Shown here piece after piece: positions 9,328 through 18,068 of a stretch of 64,000 nt of DNA. The DNA lies in NCBI RefSeq assembly GCF_039634785.1, contig NZ_JBBIAB010000007.1:248001-312000 (forward strand). Reading direction: 5' to 3'. The stretch comes from Tistrella mobilis (lineage in GTDB: Bacteria > Pseudomonadota > Alphaproteobacteria > Tistrellales > Tistrellaceae). The position numbers were made by a program, and so were the translations under genes. The notes under the pieces are model-generated. The model searched no databases. It was not told where the DNA came from and was given only the letters and a program-made list of their open reading frames with translations. Positions within the stretch are counted from its first letter, which is position 1. Each line of letters starts with the position of its first letter.

Positions 9328-9879
9328 TCAGGCCGGGCGCGTGCCGTCGATCACCAGACGCGCCGCCGCATCCAGATCCGGCGCCCAGAAATCGGGTGCC
9401 GGATCGCACGACCCTGCCGCTGCCTCGTCGCCGATCAGCACGGCCATGGCGCCCACCGCACGGGCAAGGCCCATATCCGACGGCTTATCGCCGAAGACCA
9501 CCGCCCGGACCGGATCGAACCCCAACCGTGCCGCCGCACGCCGCACCATGCCCGGCGACGGCTTGCGGCAGTCGCAGCCCTCGTCGGGCCCGTGGGGGCA
9601 GATCTCGATCGCATCGAAGCGGATGCCGTGCGGCGCCAGAAGATGACACATCCGCTCGTGGATCGCCTCCAGCGCCTCGGGCCGGATCAGACCGCGGGCG
9701 ATGCCCGACTGGTTGGTCACCACCACCAGGCCGAAACCGGCGGTGACAAGCCGCTTCAGACCCGCCAGTGCCCCGGGCAGCAACTCGAACCCGGCCGGAT
9801 CGGCCAGATAGCCGGTGTCGAGATTGATGGTGCCGTCGCGATCGAGCAGGGCATAACGGCGGGGTTGGGTTTCCGGCAT
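9328..9879 (-). CDS. gmhB: D-glycero-D-manno-heptose 1,7-bisphosphate phosphatase (GmhB)
   Basis: HAD-superfamily phosphatase of 183 residues that removes the C7 phosphate in ADP-heptose synthesis for lipopolysaccharide core. The nucleophile motif DRDGT is near residue 13, followed by VVTNQSG and a zinc-knuckle segment CPHGPDEGCDCRKP, diagnostic of GmhB/HisB-N type enzymes; FGDKPSDM is motif IV. The start at 9879 has GGAGA upstream; the frame stays open further upstream but would run antisense to the riboswitch. It ends two bases from the convergent enoyl-CoA hydratase. A histidinol-phosphatase role is possible but less likely. Confidence 0.88.
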   Translation of the reverse strand: MPETQPRRYALLDRDGTINLDTGYLADPAGFELLPGALAGLKRLVTAGFGLVVVTNQSGIARGLIRPEALEAIHERMCHLLAPHGIRFDAIEICPHGPDEGCDCRKPSPGMVRRAAARLGFDPVRAVVFGDKPSDMGLARAVGAMAVLIGDEAAAGSCDPAPDFWAPDLDAAARLVIDGTRPA

Positions 9880-9978
9880 CTGAAGGCGTCTCCGGTGACG
9901 TGATCGGAAGGTGTTGCCGCAAGCGGCAGGGCGCGCGTATGGTGAGGCGGTCTGCGTCCTTCCGCAAGGGGCGCGGGC

Positions 9979-10160
9979 GATACGTTCTCGGGGCGGGGTG
10001 GAAGTCCCCACCGGCGGTAGGCAAGCGGGCCCAGGCCCGGTTGTGAGCCCGCGAGCGCCCGCCAGAGGTTCAGGGCCGATGGGCCCGGCACCGATGGCGG
10101 GGTCAGCAGATCCGGTGCGATGCCGGAGCCGACGGTTACAGTCCGGATGGAAGAGAACGG
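9979..10160 (+). ncRNA. FMN riboswitch (RFN element)
   Basis: The conserved RFN core is plain: it opens with GATACGTTCTCGGGGCGGGG, continues with AAGTCCCCACCGGCGGTA, then AGCCCGCGAGCGC, then GTCAGCAGATCCGGTGCGA, and closes with GACGGTTACAGTCCGGATGG and AGAGAACG pairing back to the start. It lies about 120 bases upstream of ribH on the same strand, so FMN very likely represses ribH expression. Confidence 0.96.
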
Positions 10161-10180
10161 AGAGGCGCGTCCCCGGCGGG

Positions 10181-10217
10181 ACGGGCGGCGGCGCAGTTGT
10201 GTGCCCTGACCGCCCGT
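10181..10217 (+). promoter_or_regulatory. Candidate riboswitch expression platform hairpin
   Basis: An eight-base perfect stem (10181-10188 with 10210-10217) follows the aptamer, and a second short GGGCG/CGCCC stem lies at about 10226-10245. No T-run is present, so either Rho-type or ribosome-site control is possible. The switching partner is not resolved by eye. Confidence 0.4.
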
Positions 10218-10282
10218 ATGGCCAAGGGGCGTTTCCCCGTGCGCCCTGATTCTGGCAAACCGGTATCCCGATGAGGACCGCC

Positions 10283-10819
10283 ATGAATCAGATCAGTCAG
10301 ACGACCCCCACCACGATCCACCAGGACGGCGAGGTCACACCGCGTTTCGCCGTGTTGCGTGCGCGCTGGCATGCCGAGCTGGTCGACCGCGCCGTCGACG
10401 GCTTTGCGGCACGCATGGCCGAACGTGGCATTCCCGCCGACGCCATCGACGTGATCGACCTGCCCGGCGCCTTCGAAATCCCGCTGGAGGCCAAGCGCAT
10501 CGCGGAAGCCGGCCGGCATGTGGCCGTCATCGCGGTGGGCTTCGTGGTCGACGGCGGCATCTACCGCCACGACTTCGTCGCCCGTGCGGTGATCGAGGGG
10601 CTGATGCGCGTCCAGCTCGACACCGGCATGCCGGTGTTCTCGGTGGTGCTGACACCGCATCACTTCCACGAGCATGATGTCCATCAGGCCTTCTTCACCG
10701 GCCATATGACCACCAAAGGGCACGAGGCCGCCGAGGCCTGCCTTGCCACCCCGGCCGTGCGCGACCGGCTGGGCGACCATGCCACCAGGCCAGACGCCAC
10801 CAGGGCCGACGCCGCCTGA
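10283..10819 (+). CDS. ribH: 6,7-dimethyl-8-ribityllumazine synthase, type II (RibH2)
   Basis: Condenses 5-amino-6-ribitylamino-uracil with dihydroxybutanone phosphate to form the riboflavin precursor lumazine. The 178-residue protein matches the RibH2 class of alphaproteobacteria: FVVDGGIYRHDFVA, GLMRVQLDTGMPV, SVVLTPHHFHEH and GHMTTKGHEAAEAC. Classical RibH has a different VIxGxTxHF substrate loop. I use the ATG at 10283, six bases after GAGGA; an ATG at 10271 would overlap that site. It stands alone behind the FMN riboswitch, with no other rib genes nearby, as reported for ribH2 of Brucella-type bacteria. Confidence 0.94.
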   Translation: MNQISQTTPTTIHQDGEVTPRFAVLRARWHAELVDRAVDGFAARMAERGIPADAIDVIDLPGAFEIPLEAKRIAEAGRHVAVIAVGFVVDGGIYRHDFVARAVIEGLMRVQLDTGMPVFSVVLTPHHFHEHDVHQAFFTGHMTTKGHEAAEACLATPAVRDRLGDHATRPDATRADAA

Positions 10820-10825
10820 CCTGCC

Positions 10826-10851
10826 GGCCCGCCCCGGAGACGGGGCGGGCC
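10826..10851 (+). terminator. Hairpin terminator after ribH
   Basis: An 11-base perfect GC stem (10826-10836 with 10841-10851) closes a GAGA tetraloop seven bases after the ribH stop. No T-run follows, so terminator function is likely but not certain. Confidence 0.6.
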
Positions 10852-10875
10852 CCATCGAGCCATTGCGGAGATCCC

Positions 10876-11280
10876 ATGCGCCACATGCCACACCTCCTGC
10901 GCCAGATCGTGCTGGCCGCAGGTGTCGCCACCACCCTCTTCGCCCTGCCGGCCGAAGGTCAGGCCGCCGATCCGGTCTGCTGGGTGGATGTGGACCGCAC
11001 CAACGCGCTCGCCACACGCGGCGCCGCGCAGGATGGCGATTTCGCCGCGGCGGTCCGCAAGCTTCTGGCGCGGACCTGCAAGGCCGGCAATCCCCTGCGC
11101 GGTTATGTTCCCTATGCCGCCAATGCCCCGGCCGGGGCCGCCAAGGCCGACCGGACCTATGCCGCCTATCCCGACTGGACGGCGGCGGGCAATATCGCGG
11201 CCGCAGCCTGCGACATCGACGCGACCATCGCCTTCACCCCCGAAGTGCCGGGCTTCGTCTGCCGCTTCGTCGGTGAGTAG
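10876..11280 (+). CDS. Secreted hypothetical protein
   Basis: A 134-residue protein with a clear Sec signal peptide (hydrophobic stretch after a basic N-terminus, likely cut near GQAA-DP around residue 31). The mature part is small, contains four cysteines (in VCWVD, RTCKAG, AACDID and FVCRF) that could form two disulphides, and has no motif I recognise. It follows the ribH terminator with its own GGAGA site. No function is assigned. Confidence 0.72.
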   Translation: MRHMPHLLRQIVLAAGVATTLFALPAEGQAADPVCWVDVDRTNALATRGAAQDGDFAAAVRKLLARTCKAGNPLRGYVPYAANAPAGAAKADRTYAAYPDWTAAGNIAAAACDIDATIAFTPEVPGFVCRFVGE

Positions 11281-11302
11281 GGGGCAGGAGGAAGAGCAGG
11301 GT

Positions 11303-12568
11303 TCAGACCGGGCGGCCCGGCAGGCGCCAGCCGGCCACGACCGCCACGAGCAGGGCCGCCAGCGCCAGACCGAAAGGCAGCACCGCCCCCACGGCGTACA
11401 GCCCGCCCACGGCCGATCCAGCGGCATAGCCTGCGGTCTGGGCTGAATTCAGCAGGCCGGCACGGGTGCCGCGCAGGCGGGGATCGGCGGTGACGCGAGC
11501 GAAGAGCATCGCCACCACCACCGCCATCCCGGCGCCGGTCAGCATCGCGGACGCGACGAAGGCCCACCACGCCCCGCCCCACCAGCCGAGCGCGATCGAC
11601 AGCGGCAGCAGCATCAGGCTTGCCGCCCAGGCGCGTGCCGCCAGCGCCGGACGGGCGCCGATCCGCGGCAGGACGAGGGTCTGGACCCCCAGCATCACCA
11701 CGGCCGCCGCCGCCATGACGATCGCCACCAGCTGCGAGGCCGCGGGCGCCGCCATGTCGAGCCGGGCCATGGCATGCAGGCCGAACACGAACTGCATCAT
11801 GCCCATGGCGAAGGTGCCGATGCCGACCACCAGGAAAGGCCGCATCATGCCCTCGGCCGCCCGGGGCGGGTGCCCGGCTGCAGCGGCCGCACCGCCGCGC
11901 CCGGCCGCCGCGGCGGCGCCGCCCAGCCCCACCACGACCAGCACGGCCGAGGCGGCACCGATCGCCGACAGCCCCCAGAGCGGCGCCACCGGCCCGACCA
12001 TCAGCAGGGCCAGCGCCACCGCCGGCCCGGCCAGGCGGCCGACGCTCAACCCCGCCGCCAGGGCGCCGGCTGCCGCCAGGCGCCGCTCGGGCCCCGCCAG
12101 ATCCACCGCCCAGGCCTGCCCGACCGGATAAATGGCCGAGCCCGCCACGCCGAAGATCAGCCGCGAGACGATCATCACCCCAAGGCCGGTCCCATGGCTG
12201 ATGCGCCCTGCGGCCAGAAGATCGGCGGCGCCCGCGAACAGGGCATGGGCCAGGGCGGCACCGACCAGCCCCGCCAGCAGCACCGGTCTGCGGCCGAACC
12301 GGTCGCTCAGCCGCCCCCAGAGCGGTGCTCCGACCATGAAAGGCAGCACGCCCAGGGCCACCAGAAGGCCGAGTGTGGCGGCATCGATGCCGGTGGCGGC
12401 GATCAGCCCGGGCACGATGGCGACCTGGATGGCCTGCCCTGCCCCGATCACCGCCACCGCAGCCCCCAGCAGCCGCAGGGCATGGCGTGGAACGGCACCG
12501 GCAGGCGGTGCAGCGACAGCGGGCGTGGAACCGGCGGAGGATGACCCCGGCATGGACGATACCTTCAT
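11303..12568 (-). CDS. Major facilitator superfamily transporter
   Basis: A roughly 420-residue inner-membrane protein with twelve predicted hydrophobic segments and the MFS motif GRLSDRFGRRP between helices 2 and 3, as in drug/proton antiporters. A long Ala/Gly-rich loop divides the two halves. The substrate cannot be read from the sequence. The start is unsettled: ATG at 12568 or ATG at 12553, the latter having AAGG eight bases upstream; the open frame further upstream lacks membrane character and is probably not translated. It is convergent with the small secreted protein. Confidence 0.85.
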   Translation of the reverse strand: MKVSSMPGSSSAGSTPAVAAPPAGAVPRHALRLLGAAVAVIGAGQAIQVAIVPGLIAATGIDAATLGLLVALGVLPFMVGAPLWGRLSDRFGRRPVLLAGLVGAALAHALFAGAADLLAAGRISHGTGLGVMIVSRLIFGVAGSAIYPVGQAWAVDLAGPERRLAAAGALAAGLSVGRLAGPAVALALLMVGPVAPLWGLSAIGAASAVLVVVGLGGAAAAAGRGGAAAAAGHPPRAAEGMMRPFLVVGIGTFAMGMMQFVFGLHAMARLDMAAPAASQLVAIVMAAAAVVMLGVQTLVLPRIGARPALAARAWAASLMLLPLSIALGWWGGAWWAFVASAMLTGAGMAVVVAMLFARVTADPRLRGTRAGLLNSAQTAGYAAGSAVGGLYAVGAVLPFGLALAALLVAVVAGWRLPGRPV

Positions 12569-12792
12569 CACCTGGGGATGACATTCAACCCATGATGAAA
12601 GGAATGCTGAACGCTTTGCGCCTGCCGTGCAATGCCCCTCATGCACGGCGCGTGTTCCCTGTTGATGGATGCAAAGTGTCCGATCCTGGAAAACAACTGG
12701 CGTGCTGCACCGCAACAGGCTAGCGTGCCGGTCACGCGCCTCCACCCAAGAAGAGGCGCCGGCCATGATCGCCAGAGGAGACCGCCGCTACC

Positions 12793-13710
12793 ATGTCCTC
12801 GCCCTCCCTCGCCGCTGCATCGAACCCCGCCGTCGACATCGTCCGGGATCGCGCCGATCTGCGCGGCCGGGTGCTGCGGTGGCGCGCCCAGGGTGCACGC
12901 ATAGCCCTGGTGCCGACCATGGGCGCCCTGCATGACGGCCATCTGAGCCTGATCGACATCGCGCGCGCCCGGGCCGACCGGGTGGTGGTCAGCATCTTCG
13001 TCAACCCCACGCAGTTCGCGCCCGGAGAGGATTTCGACCGCTACCCGCGCGACGAGGCCGGCGATCTGGCCCGGCTGGCGGAACGGGGTGTCGATCTTGC
13101 CTGGATGCCGGCGGTCGGCGACATGTACCGCCCCGATGCCGCCACCACCGTGCATGTCGACCGGCTGACCCAGGGGCTGTGCGGCCCCTGGCGCCCCGGC
13201 CATTTCGACGGCATGGCGACGGTGGTCGCCAAGCTGCTGATCGGCTGCGGGCCGGATGTGGCCGTGTTCGGCGAGAAGGACTGGCAGCAATTGCAGGTGA
13301 TCCGGCGGATGGTGACGGATCTCGACATCCCGGTGGAGATCGTGGGCGCCCCCACCAGCCGCGAGCCATCGGGCCTCGCCCGGTCGTCGCGCAATGTCTA
13401 TCTCGACGCCCGCGAGCGCCCGGCCGCCGAGGCACTGAACGGCGTGCTGCACGAAACCGCCGCGGCCATCCTGGCCGCCGCCGCCGATGACGGTGATGCG
13501 GTCGCAGGCGCCCTCACCCGCGGCCGCGCACGGCTCACCGATCTCGGCTATGGCCGGGTCGAATATCTGGATCTGGTCGATGCCGAAACCCTGGCGCCGC
13601 TGGACCGGGCGCCGGTGCCGGGCCGGCCGGCCCGGCTGCTGGTCGCGGCGCGGCTGGGCAGCACCCGGCTGATCGACAACATTCCAGTCGAGACCCGGAC
13701 AACGGCGTGA
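12793..13710 (+). CDS. panC: Pantothenate synthetase
   Basis: Joins pantoate and beta-alanine with ATP to make pantothenate, the coenzyme A precursor. The 305-residue protein carries the HIGH-like nucleotide motif PTMGALHDGHLSL (about 42-54), the pantoate loop FVNPTQF, FGEKDWQQL and SGLARSSRNVYL. Length is somewhat above the usual 280 residues because of an N-terminal extension. GAGGAG lies about ten bases before the ATG. No panB or panD neighbours are present. Confidence 0.96.
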   Translation: MSSPSLAAASNPAVDIVRDRADLRGRVLRWRAQGARIALVPTMGALHDGHLSLIDIARARADRVVVSIFVNPTQFAPGEDFDRYPRDEAGDLARLAERGVDLAWMPAVGDMYRPDAATTVHVDRLTQGLCGPWRPGHFDGMATVVAKLLIGCGPDVAVFGEKDWQQLQVIRRMVTDLDIPVEIVGAPTSREPSGLARSSRNVYLDARERPAAEALNGVLHETAAAILAAAADDGDAVAGALTRGRARLTDLGYGRVEYLDLVDAETLAPLDRAPVPGRPARLLVAARLGSTRLIDNIPVETRTTA

Positions 13711-13762
13711 CCGATCCGTGTCCCGGCTTGGCCGGCCTGTCGGGCGCCCCACCTGACAGGTC

Positions 13763-14464
13763 ATGCGCCCCGCACGCCTGATCCTGACCGTCCTGATCCT
13801 CGGCCTCGCCGGTGCCGGCCTCGCTCTGGCTGCCGGGCTGGTGCGGCTGCCGGATCGCTGGAACCCTTTCGCCCCGCCGGTCATCGCCGACGCCCCGAAC
13901 CTGCTGACCGGCTGGAAGATCGCCCGGCTGAAGGACGCGCCCGACCAGTGCCTGACGGTGCTTGAGACCGGGTCGCTGGCCTTCACGCCGGTGCCCGACC
14001 GGCAGACGGCCGAAAGCTGCGGCTTCCGGAACGCCGTCCGGGTCGATGGTGCCGAAGATCTGCGCTTCTCGTCGGGCTTTACCGCCAGCTGTCCGCTGAT
14101 GGTCGCCTGGTCGATCTTCGAGCGCCACATTCTGCAACCCGCCGCCCGTCGCCATTTCGCAAGCCCGGTTGCGCGGGTCGAACATCTGGGCACCTATGCC
14201 TGCCGCCCGGTGCGCGGCGGCAGCACCCCCAGCCAGCATGCCACCGCCAATGCGATCGACATCGCCGGCCTGGTGCTCGCCGACGGAACCCGCATCACCC
14301 TGGCGCGCGACTGGTCGGGCGACGACGCCCGCAAGCGCGCCTTCCTGCGCGAGCTGCGTGACGGCGCCTGCGAGGTGTTTCGCGGCGTGCTCGGCCCCGA
14401 CTACAACGCGGCCCATCGCGACCATTTCCATCTGGACATGGGGCGCTGGAGCATCTGTCGCTGA
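13763..14464 (+). CDS. Extensin-like family protein, likely periplasmic peptidase fold
   Basis: A 233-residue protein with an N-terminal membrane anchor or signal peptide and the extensin-like C-terminal domain found in many alphaproteobacteria. The conserved motifs SQHATANAIDI (about 155-165) and HRDHFHLD (about 219-226) resemble the zinc-ligand layout of MepA/VanY-type (LAS) peptidases, so a role in cell-wall trimming is plausible. That activity is inference; the family is mostly uncharacterised. It follows panC by about 50 bases on the same strand. Confidence 0.82.
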   Translation: MRPARLILTVLILGLAGAGLALAAGLVRLPDRWNPFAPPVIADAPNLLTGWKIARLKDAPDQCLTVLETGSLAFTPVPDRQTAESCGFRNAVRVDGAEDLRFSSGFTASCPLMVAWSIFERHILQPAARRHFASPVARVEHLGTYACRPVRGGSTPSQHATANAIDIAGLVLADGTRITLARDWSGDDARKRAFLRELRDGACEVFRGVLGPDYNAAHRDHFHLDMGRWSICR

Positions 14465-14471
14465 CCGGCGC

Positions 14472-15020
14472 TCAGCTGTCGCCGTCGCCCTCGCCGGTTG
14501 CCGCCATCACCCGCGCCAGAAGCGGCCGGTCTTCGGCCCGGGCCAGCGCCATCATGATGGTCGAGAAATCATCGGCATGGCGCGGCCCCGCCGCGCGGAT
14601 CGCGGCCGAAATCACCGCTTCCTGACAGGCAAAGGCGGCCCGCTCCATCCGGATGCCGGCCTCGGTGAGATAGAGCCGCCGCCGCCGCCGGTCGCCGCGA
14701 TCGGTTTCCTGGCGCAACAGCCCGTCATCGAGCAGCCGGTTCAGCACCCGGGCCACGCCCTGCGCCGTGATCCCCAGGATGTCGAGCAGCTCCCCGACCG
14801 TGATCCCCGGCAGCCGGGCCGCGAAATACATCACCCGGTAATGGGCGCGGCCAAGCCCGTGCTCGCGCAGGAAGCTGTCGGCATCGCCGGTGAAGCCGCG
14901 ATGGGCGAAGAAGAACAGCTGCGCGACCCGATGGGCGGCGGCGGTCGCATCCGCCAGATCGCCGAGCGGCGCGCGCTTCGGCAGCTCCGGGATGGACGGG
15001 TCTCGCGGGGTGTCTGACAT
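14472..15020 (-). CDS. MarR-family transcriptional regulator
   Basis: A 182-residue winged-helix regulator: LGRAHYRVMYFAARLPGITVG then ILGITAQGVARVLNRLLDDGL (recognition helix) and the wing RGDRRRRRLYLTEAG. GGAG stands six bases before the ATG at 15020, preferred over an in-frame ATG at 15086 that lies in the promoter. It diverges from an ABC solute receptor and an acyl-CoA ligase, a layout typical of MarR repressors that respond to an aromatic acid or its CoA thioester. A perfect palindrome in the shared promoter is the likely operator. Effector unknown. Confidence 0.9.
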   Translation of the reverse strand: MSDTPRDPSIPELPKRAPLGDLADATAAAHRVAQLFFFAHRGFTGDADSFLREHGLGRAHYRVMYFAARLPGITVGELLDILGITAQGVARVLNRLLDDGLLRQETDRGDRRRRRLYLTEAGIRMERAAFACQEAVISAAIRAAGPRHADDFSTIMMALARAEDRPLLARVMAATGEGDGDS

Positions 15021-15039
15021 CGGGGCTCCGGCTGGCGGC

Positions 15040-15094
15040 TTTGAAACATCCTGCGTCCCGCCGGGGGCCGGGGTCAAGCGAGCCATGTTTCAAA
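15040..15094. promoter_or_regulatory. Long-spaced inverted repeat TTTGAAACAT / ATGTTTCAAA
   Basis: Ten-base arms at 15040-15049 and 15085-15094 are exact reverse complements separated by 35 bases, immediately upstream of the MarR start. They could be a second pair of operator half-sites or the stem of a leader hairpin. Confidence 0.4.
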
Positions 15095-15102
15095 CCAAAT
15101 AG

Positions 15103-15117
15103 CACAATAATATTGTG
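15103..15117. promoter_or_regulatory. Perfect palindrome CACAATA-A-TATTGTG, likely MarR operator
   Basis: Seven-base arms around one central base, in an AT-rich stretch between the MarR gene and the solute receptor gene. Size and symmetry fit a MarR dimer site. Binding is inferred. Confidence 0.6.
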
Positions 15118-15208
15118 TTACTATGATCAGCTGATAGTCTCTCATCCAGAACCGACTGATGCGGCAGGCAAGACCGCAGAGGTCACCGACCCCGGGAGGA
15201 TCCCAAGG

Positions 15209-16438
15209 ATGATCGCGCTCAAGACCCCGCTGACCCGCCTGATGGCCGCGGCGCTGCTCGCCGGTACCGCCGGCCTCGCCCTCGCCGCCCCGGCCATGGC
15301 CGGTGCCGATGGTGCCGTGAAGATCGGCATCCTCAATGACCGCTCCGGCCCCTATTCCGACGCCACCGGCGAAGGTGCGGTGGTCGCGGCCCGCATGGCG
15401 GTGGAAGATTTCGGCGGCAAGGCGCTGGGCAAGCCGGTCGAGGTCGTCTCGGCCGACCACCAGAACAAGGCCGATATCGGCTCGTCGACGGTGAACCGCT
15501 GGCTGGACGTCGAAGGTGTGGACGCCATCTTCGACGTGCCGAATTCGGGCGTGCTGCTGGCGCTGCAGGAAATCGTCCGCAACAAGGACGGCATCCTGGT
15601 CTCCTCGGGCGGCGGCGTGTCGAAGTTCACCGGCGAGGCCTGCTCTCCCTACGGCTTCCAGTGGAGCTACGACACCTATTCGGTCGCCAATGCGCTGGGC
15701 CGCGCCACGGTCGCGGAAGGTGGTGACAACTGGTTCCTGGTCCAGGTCGACTATGCTTTCGGCGAGGCCCTGGCCAGCGATCTGACCAAGGCGATCACCG
15801 AGGCCGGCGGTAAGATCGCGGGTTCGGTCAAGCATCCGCTGAACACGCCGGACTTCTCGTCCTACCTGCTGCAGGCCCAGGGCTCGGGTGCCAACACGGT
15901 GGCGCTGATCAATGCCGGCGGCGACACGGTCAACGCGCTCAAGCAGGCGAAGGAATTCGGCCTCGCCGACTCGGGCCAGAAGATGGTCGCGATGCTGTTC
16001 TTCAACACCGACGTGCTGGCGATCGGCGCCGACGACCTCAAGGGCCTGACCGCGATCAACGGCTATGAGGCGAGCCTGAATGCCGAAACCCAGGCCTTCG
16101 GCGAGCGCTTCGCCAAGCTGCACGGCACCTGGCCGACCTCTCTGCAGATCGGCGTCTATTCGGCGGTGAACCACTATCTGAAGGCGGTCGAGGCCGCCGG
16201 CACCGATGCCCGCGATCAGGTCGCGGCCAAGATGCGCGAGATGCCGGTCGAGGATCTGTTCGTGAAGGACGGCAAGGTCCGCGCCGACGGGCTGATGATC
16301 CACGACATGCTGCTGACCGAGGTGAAGCCGTCGTCGGAGTCGAAGACCCGCGGCGACGTGTTCAAGGTGGTGCGCGCGATTCCGGGCGACGAGGCCTTCC
16401 GCCCGCTCGACAAGGGCGGCTGCCCTCTGGTCAAGTGA
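15209..16438 (+). CDS. ABC transporter substrate-binding protein (Leu/Ile/Val-type fold)
   Basis: A 409-residue periplasmic receptor with a Sec signal peptide (cleavage near PAMAGA, residue 31). The mature start VKIGILNDRSGPYSD, then SADHQNK and YAFGEAL, places it in the type I branched-chain amino-acid/aromatic-acid receptor family. GGGAGG is nine bases upstream of ATG 15209. No permease or ATPase genes follow; an acyl-CoA ligase does, so the ligand is probably a carboxylic acid then activated with CoA. The C-terminus PGDEAFRPLDKGGCPLVK is nearly shared with the receptor at 21994-23226. Confidence 0.9.
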   Translation: MIALKTPLTRLMAAALLAGTAGLALAAPAMAGADGAVKIGILNDRSGPYSDATGEGAVVAARMAVEDFGGKALGKPVEVVSADHQNKADIGSSTVNRWLDVEGVDAIFDVPNSGVLLALQEIVRNKDGILVSSGGGVSKFTGEACSPYGFQWSYDTYSVANALGRATVAEGGDNWFLVQVDYAFGEALASDLTKAITEAGGKIAGSVKHPLNTPDFSSYLLQAQGSGANTVALINAGGDTVNALKQAKEFGLADSGQKMVAMLFFNTDVLAIGADDLKGLTAINGYEASLNAETQAFGERFAKLHGTWPTSLQIGVYSAVNHYLKAVEAAGTDARDQVAAKMREMPVEDLFVKDGKVRADGLMIHDMLLTEVKPSSESKTRGDVFKVVRAIPGDEAFRPLDKGGCPLVK

Positions 16439-16497
16439 TCCCGGTCCTGCAGCAGGAACCAGGCCCACAATAAGAAACCGGGAAGGAACCGCCCCCC

Positions 16498-18063
16498 ATG
16501 CGCATCATCGATTTTTTCGATCGGGGGGCGGCCATCGCTCCCGATCGTGAGGCTCTGGTCTCGGCCGGGCACAGCCTCACCTATACCGAAGCCCGCACCC
16601 TCACCTGCCGCATCGCCGCCGCCCTGGTCGCCCGGGCGGGCGGCGATCCGGCAGCGGTCGGCACCGTCGCGGTCTGGAGCCCAAATCACGCGCTCGCCTT
16701 CGCCTGCCTGCTCGGCGGCGTCAGGGCCGGCGGGGTCTGGGCGCCGATCAATGCCCGTGGCCATGCCGACGACAATATCGACTTTCTCGACACCGCCGAC
16801 TGCCGGACGCTGTTCATCCATTCAAGCTTCGCCGGCTATCTGCCGCGGATCCGCGAGACGGTAACGACGCTCGAAGACGTGATCTGCATCGACGGCCCGC
16901 TCGACGGCGCCCTCTCGCTCGACGATCTGCTGGCCCGGGCGGAGGGGCTGCCGGTCCCGGATCTGCGTCCCGATCCGAACCGCCTGGCCGCCCTTTTCCC
17001 CACCGGCGGCACCACCGGCCGCTCCAAGGCCGTCCGGCTGACCGAGGGGGTGTGGACGGCGCTGATTGCAATCACCCACGCCGCCATGCCGCCGGTCGAC
17101 CGTCCGGTCTATCTGGTCGCCGCCCCGATGACCCATGCCGCCGGCGCCATGGCCTTCCCGGCGCTTGCCGCCGGCGCCCGGGTGGTGATCATCGAGCGCG
17201 CCGATCCGCTGGAGGTGATGGAGGCGATCGATCGCGAGAAGGTCACCGACCTCTTCCTGCCGCCGACCGTGATCTACGGCATGCTCGGCCATCCGCGGCT
17301 GCGCGACTTCGACTACGGCTCGCTCCGCCATTTCATCTATGCCGCCTCGCCCATGGCACCCGACAAGCTGGCCGAGGCGATCAGGGTTTTCGGCCCGGTG
17401 ATGGCCCAGACCTATGGCCAGGCCGAAGCGCCGATGCTCTGCACCTTCCTGTCGCCCGCCGAGCATGCGGCGGCGGCAGCCGATCCCGCCCTCGTCCACC
17501 GCCTCGCCTCCTGCGGCCGCCCGACCCTGCTGACCCGGGTCGAGATCATGGATGACGACGGCAGCGTCCTGCCCCGGGGCGAGCGGGGTGAGATCGTGGT
17601 CCGCGGCGACCTGGTGATGGCCGGCTATCACAAGCGTCCCGAGGCGACGGCAGAGGTCAGCCAGTTCGGCTGGCACCATACCGGCGATGTCGGCTGGATG
17701 GATGCGGACGGTTTCGTCTACATCGTCGACCGCAAGAAGGACATGATCATCACCGGCGGCTTCAACGTCTATTCGGCCGAGGTTGAAAACGTGATCCAGG
17801 GCCATGCCGCCGTGCAGAACTGCGTGGTGATCGGCGTCCCCGACCCGAAATGGGGCGAGGCGGTGACCGCGGTGGTCGAGCCCGTTCCCGGCGCCGACGT
17901 GACGGCGGAAGAGCTGATCGCCCTTTGCCGGTCGAAGCTCGGCCCGGTCAAGACGCCCAAATCGGTGCTGTTCGAAGAGGCCCTGCCGCGCAGCCCGGTT
18001 GGCAAGATCCTGAAACGGGCGGTCCGCGACCGCTTCTGGAGCGGGCGCGACCGGCTGGTCTGA
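16498..18063 (+). CDS. AMP-dependent acyl-CoA synthetase/ligase
   Basis: A 521-residue ANL enzyme that activates a carboxylic acid to its CoA thioester. It has the P-loop FPTGGTTGRSKAV (about 163-175), the YGQAE adenine motif, GWHHTGDVGW, the hinge DRKKDMIITGGFNV and the C-terminal lysine in SPVGKILKR. It is 59 bases behind the receptor gene and shares its likely MarR control. Context favours an aromatic or other exogenous acid, but the substrate pocket cannot be read with confidence. It ends five bases from the convergent kinase gene. Confidence 0.9.
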   Translation: MRIIDFFDRGAAIAPDREALVSAGHSLTYTEARTLTCRIAAALVARAGGDPAAVGTVAVWSPNHALAFACLLGGVRAGGVWAPINARGHADDNIDFLDTADCRTLFIHSSFAGYLPRIRETVTTLEDVICIDGPLDGALSLDDLLARAEGLPVPDLRPDPNRLAALFPTGGTTGRSKAVRLTEGVWTALIAITHAAMPPVDRPVYLVAAPMTHAAGAMAFPALAAGARVVIIERADPLEVMEAIDREKVTDLFLPPTVIYGMLGHPRLRDFDYGSLRHFIYAASPMAPDKLAEAIRVFGPVMAQTYGQAEAPMLCTFLSPAEHAAAAADPALVHRLASCGRPTLLTRVEIMDDDGSVLPRGERGEIVVRGDLVMAGYHKRPEATAEVSQFGWHHTGDVGWMDADGFVYIVDRKKDMIITGGFNVYSAEVENVIQGHAAVQNCVVIGVPDPKWGEAVTAVVEPVPGADVTAEELIALCRSKLGPVKTPKSVLFEEALPRSPVGKILKRAVRDRFWSGRDRLV

Positions 18064-18068
18064 TCCCC

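Noticed and set aside
13751-13761. ACCTG-A-CAGGT palindrome before the extensin-like gene as a lux box
   Set aside because: LuxR-type boxes are about 20 bases with a wider spacer; this short palindrome overlaps the probable ribosome site and no luxR/luxI is present.
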